Source: Ralstonia mannitolilytica (GTDB taxonomy: Bacteria > Pseudomonadota > Gammaproteobacteria > Burkholderiales > Burkholderiaceae). Taken from it: 64,000 bases of DNA. Position 1 is the first letter of the stretch. Each line of letters opens with the position of its first letter. Both the position numbers and the translations under genes were made by a program. Shown in pieces: positions 60,846 through 64,000 of this stretch. The stretch spans positions 372,001 to 436,000 of the forward strand of contig NZ_CAJPVG010000001.1 of NCBI RefSeq assembly GCF_905397375.1. Reading direction: 5' to 3'. The notes below the pieces were generated by a model that saw nothing but the letters and a program-made list of their open reading frames with translations, was not told where the DNA came from and searched no databases.

Positions 60846-63143
60846 ATGACCCAGTCCTCCCCGTCGTCCACCCTGGCTCCTGCCTCAGCTTCCGCCCCCT
60901 GGAGCGCCGAACTGCTCACGAGTCTGGCGCCAGAAGAGGCCGTCCTGGCCGGGCTGCAGCTGGATCTGGACGAAAGGCTGCATTTTACCCAAGGCTGGCT
61001 GGTCGTTACGAACCGCCGCCTGATCGGGCGGGCGCCCGGCGCCCCTGGCCCGCAAAGCTGGGACATCGCGCCCGGCATGGTGCTGTCGCACACCGACCAC
61101 GCCGGCGTGGGCACGCTGGAGCTGACTGACGGCCAGCGCCGTCTCGCCGCCTGGCGCTATACGCTGGGCCACAATGCCGAAGCCTTGCGCCTGGCCGACA
61201 CGTTCGATGCCCAGCGCGCAGCGCTGACCGAAGGCGCGCAGGCCGCGCGGCCCGACACCGACGTCTGCCCGACCTGCAAGGCGCCGCTGCCGCCCGGCGA
61301 AGACACGTGCCCGCAATGCAGCCGCGAGCTGGAGCAGCCGCCCTCCACCTGGGCGCTGCTGCGGCTGTGGCGCTTCGCGCGCCCCTACCGCTGGGAGTTG
61401 CTGGCGGGCTTCGCCCTGCTGCTGCTGGGCACCGGCGCAACGCTCGTCCCGCCGTACCTGACCATGCCGCTGATGGACAACGTGCTGATCCCGTATCAGA
61501 ACGGCAAGCCGGTCGACTACGGTCTGGTCACGCTCTACCTGTCGGGCCTGTTCGGCGCGGCGCTGGTGGCGTGGGCGCTGGGGTGGGCGCGCACGTACCT
61601 GCTGGCGCGCGTGTCGGAGCGCATCAGCGCCGACCTGCGCACGACCACCTACGAGCACCTGCTCAAGCTCTCGCTCGAATACTTCGGCGGCAAGCGCACC
61701 GGCGACCTGATGGCGCGCATCGGCTCCGAAAGCGACCGCATCAGCGTATTCCTGTCGCTGCACCTGCTCGACTTCGCCACCGACGTGCTGATGATTGCGA
61801 TGACGGCGGTGATTCTCGTCTCCATCGACCCGTGGCTGGCGCTCGTCACGCTGGTGCCGCTGCCCTTCATCGCGTGGATGATCCACCTGGTGCGCGATCG
61901 CCTGCGCCACGGCTTCGAGAAGATCGACCGCATCTGGTCTGAGATCACCAACGTCCTGGCCGATACGATTCCGGGCATCCGCGTGGTCAAGGCGTTTGCG
62001 CAGGAAAAGCGCGAAGTGGCGCGGTTTCGCGAAGCCAACAAGCACAACCTGACGATCAACGACCGCGTCAATGCGGTGTGGTCGCTGTTCACGCCCACGG
62101 TCACGCTGCTGACCGAGGTCGGGCTGCTGGTGGTATGGATCTTCGGCATCTACCAGGTCAGCCACAACGCCATCACCGTGGGCGTGCTGGTGGCGTTCCT
62201 GACGTATATCAGCCGGTTCTATACGCGGCTCGATTCGATGAGCCGCATCGTGTCGGTCACGCAGAAGGCCGCGGCGGGCGCCAAGCGCATCTTCGACATT
62301 CTCGACCACGTGTCCAGCGTGCCGGAGCCGGCCAAACCCGTGCACATCGAGCAGGTGAACGGCGCGATCGAGTTGCGCGACCTGGGCTTCCGCTACGGCA
62401 ACCGCGCGGTCATCCGCGGCCTGAACCTGTCGATCCGGCCGGGCGAGATGATCGGCCTGGTGGGACACAGCGGGTCGGGCAAGAGCACGCTGGTCAACCT
62501 CATCTGCCGGTTCTACGACGTGTCCGAAGGTGCGATCCGCGTGGACGGCGTCGACATCCGCTCGCTGCCCATTTCGGAATTCCGCCGCAACATCGGCCTC
62601 GTGCTGCAGGAGCCGTTCCTGTTCTTCGGCACGATTGCCGACAACATCGCCTACGGCAAGCCCGATGCCACGCGCGAGGAGATCATCGCCGCCGCGCGCG
62701 CCGCGCATGCGCACGAGTTCATCCTGCGCCTGCCGCACGGCTACGACTCCCTGGTGGGCGAGCGCGGCCAGGCACTGTCGGGCGGGGAGCGCCAGCGCAT
62801 CTCGATTGCGCGGGCGCTGCTCATCAACCCGCGCATCCTGATCATGGACGAGGCCACGTCTTCGGTGGACACGACCACCGAGAAGGAAATCCAGAAGGCG
62901 CTCGACAACCTCGTGCAGGGCCGCACGACGATCGCCATCGCGCACCGGCTGTCGACGCTGCGCAAGGCAGATCGCCTGGTCGTCATGGACCGCGGCCAGA
63001 TCGTCGAAGTCGGCAGCCACGACGAGTTGCTCGCACGCGAAGGCGCGTACTTCAGGCTCTACCAGGCGCAGGCGCGCAACGTCGATGCCGACACCGACAT
63101 GACGAGCGACGGCGAGCGCGTGGACGCCGCCGAGCCGGCCTGA
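60846..63143 (+). CDS. cyanophycin-associated ABC transporter (fused permease-ATPase)
   Basis: A 765-residue ABC exporter half-transporter. An N-terminal PH-like segment of about 110 residues is followed by a zinc ribbon (CPTCKAPLPPGEDTCPQC). A six-helix membrane domain (about 175-450) and an ATPase with Walker A GHSGSGKST, signature LSGGERQRIS and Walker B ILIMDEA follow. This unusual architecture recurs beside cphA in beta-proteobacteria together with DUF1854. The transported substrate is unknown. The upstream in-frame extension to 60669 is rejected. Confidence 0.88.
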   Translation: MTQSSPSSTLAPASASAPWSAELLTSLAPEEAVLAGLQLDLDERLHFTQGWLVVTNRRLIGRAPGAPGPQSWDIAPGMVLSHTDHAGVGTLELTDGQRRLAAWRYTLGHNAEALRLADTFDAQRAALTEGAQAARPDTDVCPTCKAPLPPGEDTCPQCSRELEQPPSTWALLRLWRFARPYRWELLAGFALLLLGTGATLVPPYLTMPLMDNVLIPYQNGKPVDYGLVTLYLSGLFGAALVAWALGWARTYLLARVSERISADLRTTTYEHLLKLSLEYFGGKRTGDLMARIGSESDRISVFLSLHLLDFATDVLMIAMTAVILVSIDPWLALVTLVPLPFIAWMIHLVRDRLRHGFEKIDRIWSEITNVLADTIPGIRVVKAFAQEKREVARFREANKHNLTINDRVNAVWSLFTPTVTLLTEVGLLVVWIFGIYQVSHNAITVGVLVAFLTYISRFYTRLDSMSRIVSVTQKAAAGAKRIFDILDHVSSVPEPAKPVHIEQVNGAIELRDLGFRYGNRAVIRGLNLSIRPGEMIGLVGHSGSGKSTLVNLICRFYDVSEGAIRVDGVDIRSLPISEFRRNIGLVLQEPFLFFGTIADNIAYGKPDATREEIIAAARAAHAHEFILRLPHGYDSLVGERGQALSGGERQRISIARALLINPRILIMDEATSSVDTTTEKEIQKALDNLVQGRTTIAIAHRLSTLRKADRLVVMDRGQIVEVGSHDELLAREGAYFRLYQAQARNVDADTDMTSDGERVDAAEPA

Positions 63144-64000
63144 CCGACGTGCGCGCGCAGCCAACCTCTTCTCCGGACAGTGCGATGCAAACGCCCGATT
63201 TCACCCTCAGCCGCAACAGCCTCGGCAAGCTCGTCATGACGCTGGTCGACGGCACCTCGCATGCGGGCGTGGTGCCCGTGCGCGCCTTCCCGATCTCCGC
63301 CGCCGGCGAGGGCCTGAGCCTGATGAGCGCCGACGGCAAGGAACTGGCCTGGATCGCCAACCTCGACACCCTGCCCGCCGCCATGCGCGCGCTGATCGAG
63401 GCGGAACTCGCCGCGCGCGAATTCATGCCCGAGATCCGCAAGATCGTCGGCGTATCGACCTACGCCACCCCGAGCACGTGGACAGTGCAGACCGATCGCG
63501 GCCACACCGATCTCGTGCTGCGCGGCGAAGAAGACATCCGCCGCCTGAGCGGCACCACGCTGTTGATATCTGACAGCCACGGGATCCACTACCTGATCCG
63601 CGACCATTTCGCGCTCGACAAGCACAGCCGCAAGATCCTCGACCGCTTCCTCTGAACCGCTGCGCGCGGGCGCCAGTGCGGCCACCACGCTTTTGAGCAA
63701 CGTTTCGGCCTGCGTGCCGATCGCACGCTCGTTGTAATCGCCCGCGGTGGTAACGACGACCATGTCCAGCGCGGGGATGACCCACAGGCGCTGTCCGCCA
63801 TTGCCGATGCCGCCGATCCACGCGTGCTCCGTGCCCTTCACGGGCACAGCGCCGAGCCACCACTGGTAGCCGTATCGCAGGTTCGGTGCGATGCCCGTGT
63901 CGACGTGCGGGCGTGTGGATTCGGCAATCCAATCGGCCGGAACCACCTGCCGGCCACGCCATTCGCCATGCTGCAGCACGAGCTGGCCGATGCGCGCGAG
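63059..64000 (-). CDS. serine hydrolase / beta-lactamase family protein (start outside window)
   Basis: From the window edge down to about 63660 the frame encodes the C-terminal part of a class C beta-lactamase-like serine hydrolase (RYGYQWWLG, then HAWIGGIGNGGQRLWVIPALDMVVV). The N-terminal half with the SxxK nucleophile lies outside. No stop follows the domain: the frame stays open, antisense to the DUF1854 gene and the ABC 3' end, to 63059. The extra 200 residues look like antisense noise rather than a domain, so the true 3' end is doubtful. Confidence 0.55.
   Translation of the reverse strand, partial: LARIGQLVLQHGEWRGRQVVPADWIAESTRPHVDTGIAPNLRYGYQWWLGAVPVKGTEHAWIGGIGNGGQRLWVIPALDMVVVTTAGDYNERAIGTQAETLLKSVVAALAPARSGSEEAVEDLAAVLVEREMVADQVVDPVAVRYQQRGAAQAADVFFAAQHEIGVAAIGLHCPRARGGVGRYADDLADLGHEFARGEFRLDQRAHGGGQGVEVGDPGQFLAVGAHQAQALAGGGDREGAHGHHARMRGAVDQRHDELAEAVAAEGEIGRLHRTVRRRGWLRAHVGQAGSAASTRSPSLVMSVSASTLRACAW
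63185..63655 (+). CDS. cyanophycin-associated DUF1854 family protein
   Basis: A 156-residue soluble protein with the DUF1854 pattern (LVDGTSHAGVVPVRAFPISAAGEGLSL, then GKELAWI; C-terminal DSHGIHYLIRDHFALDKHSRKILDRFL). It follows the ABC transporter by 41 bases on the same strand. The same ABC-DUF1854 pair recurs near cyanophycin synthetase genes; its role (transport partner, polymer or granule function) is not established. Confidence 0.85.
   Translation: MQTPDFTLSRNSLGKLVMTLVDGTSHAGVVPVRAFPISAAGEGLSLMSADGKELAWIANLDTLPAAMRALIEAELAAREFMPEIRKIVGVSTYATPSTWTVQTDRGHTDLVLRGEEDIRRLSGTTLLISDSHGIHYLIRDHFALDKHSRKILDRFL

Noticed and set aside
62078..63184. N-terminal extension of the DUF1854 frame through the ABC transporter gene
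   Set aside because: It is out of frame with the ABC gene, and the DUF1854 family begins at the ATG at 63185.
1..64000. Mobile elements, CRISPR arrays, prophage or tRNA-linked attachment sites
   Set aside because: No transposase or integrase product, no regularly spaced repeats, and no tRNA-like sequence were found on reading both strands.

Overview
The window is about 64 kb of high-GC DNA, densely packed with metabolic and transport genes. I infer a beta-proteobacterium of the Burkholderiaceae, most likely Ralstonia or a close relative. The reasons are the tandem cyanophycin synthetases beside an ABC/DUF1854 pair, the MprF-AcvB lipid pair, a complete valine-degradation operon, and the many LysR and AraC regulators. 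I see no rRNA, tRNA, CRISPR array, prophage or insertion sequence. It reads as a chromosomal or megaplasmid core/accessory mosaic. Species assignment is inference only.

Layout. 0-4.4 kb: a truncated PACE efflux pump divergent from its LysR regulator, a PilZ protein, and a tightly overlapping operon of YheO-type regulator, PLP hydroxy-amino-acid dehydratase and RidA enamine deaminase. 4.6-11.9 kb: a DUF3761 secreted protein, a SulP anion transporter, and the convergent mprF-acvB operon, whose products make, flip and probably hydrolyse lysyl-phosphatidylglycerol. 12-17.6 kb: a membrane diguanylate cyclase, an AraC regulator, a subtilase lipoprotein with a P-domain, and a small secreted partner. 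17.6-22.4 kb: amino-acid permease, O-acetylhomoserine sulfhydrylase, an FAD/Rieske oxidoreductase and a solute-binding-protein remnant. 22.5-26.5 kb: an apparent manganese/oxidative-stress cluster (Nramp transporter, Mn catalase, DUF892 protein and several very small proteins). 26.5-32.6 kb: S9 peptidase, a LysR remnant, an acyl-CoA synthetase and a PLD-like protein.

32.7-41.3 kb is a six-gene minus-strand operon that covers valine catabolism from isobutyryl-CoA to propionyl-CoA, with a divergent AraC regulator. 41.3-54.1 kb is the most interesting part. A two-subunit molybdenum hydroxylase with two LysR regulators faces a plus-strand run of two paralogous amidohydrolases, a UbiD decarboxylase, a UbiX prenyltransferase, a CobW-type metal chaperone, an NCS2 nucleobase-type permease and an aminohydrolase. 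Together they look like an uncharacterised route for taking up and breaking down an N-heteroaromatic carboxylate. The first amidohydrolase has lost the metal-binding HxH motif that its neighbour keeps, so the two may form an active/inactive subunit pair.

54.1-64 kb: GNAT acetyltransferase and flavin reductase, then two cyanophycin synthetases with a clear terminator, the divergent cyanophycin-associated ABC transporter and DUF1854 gene, and the end of a serine hydrolase gene that leaves the window. That last reading frame has no stop where its domain ends and runs on antisense through the DUF1854 gene.
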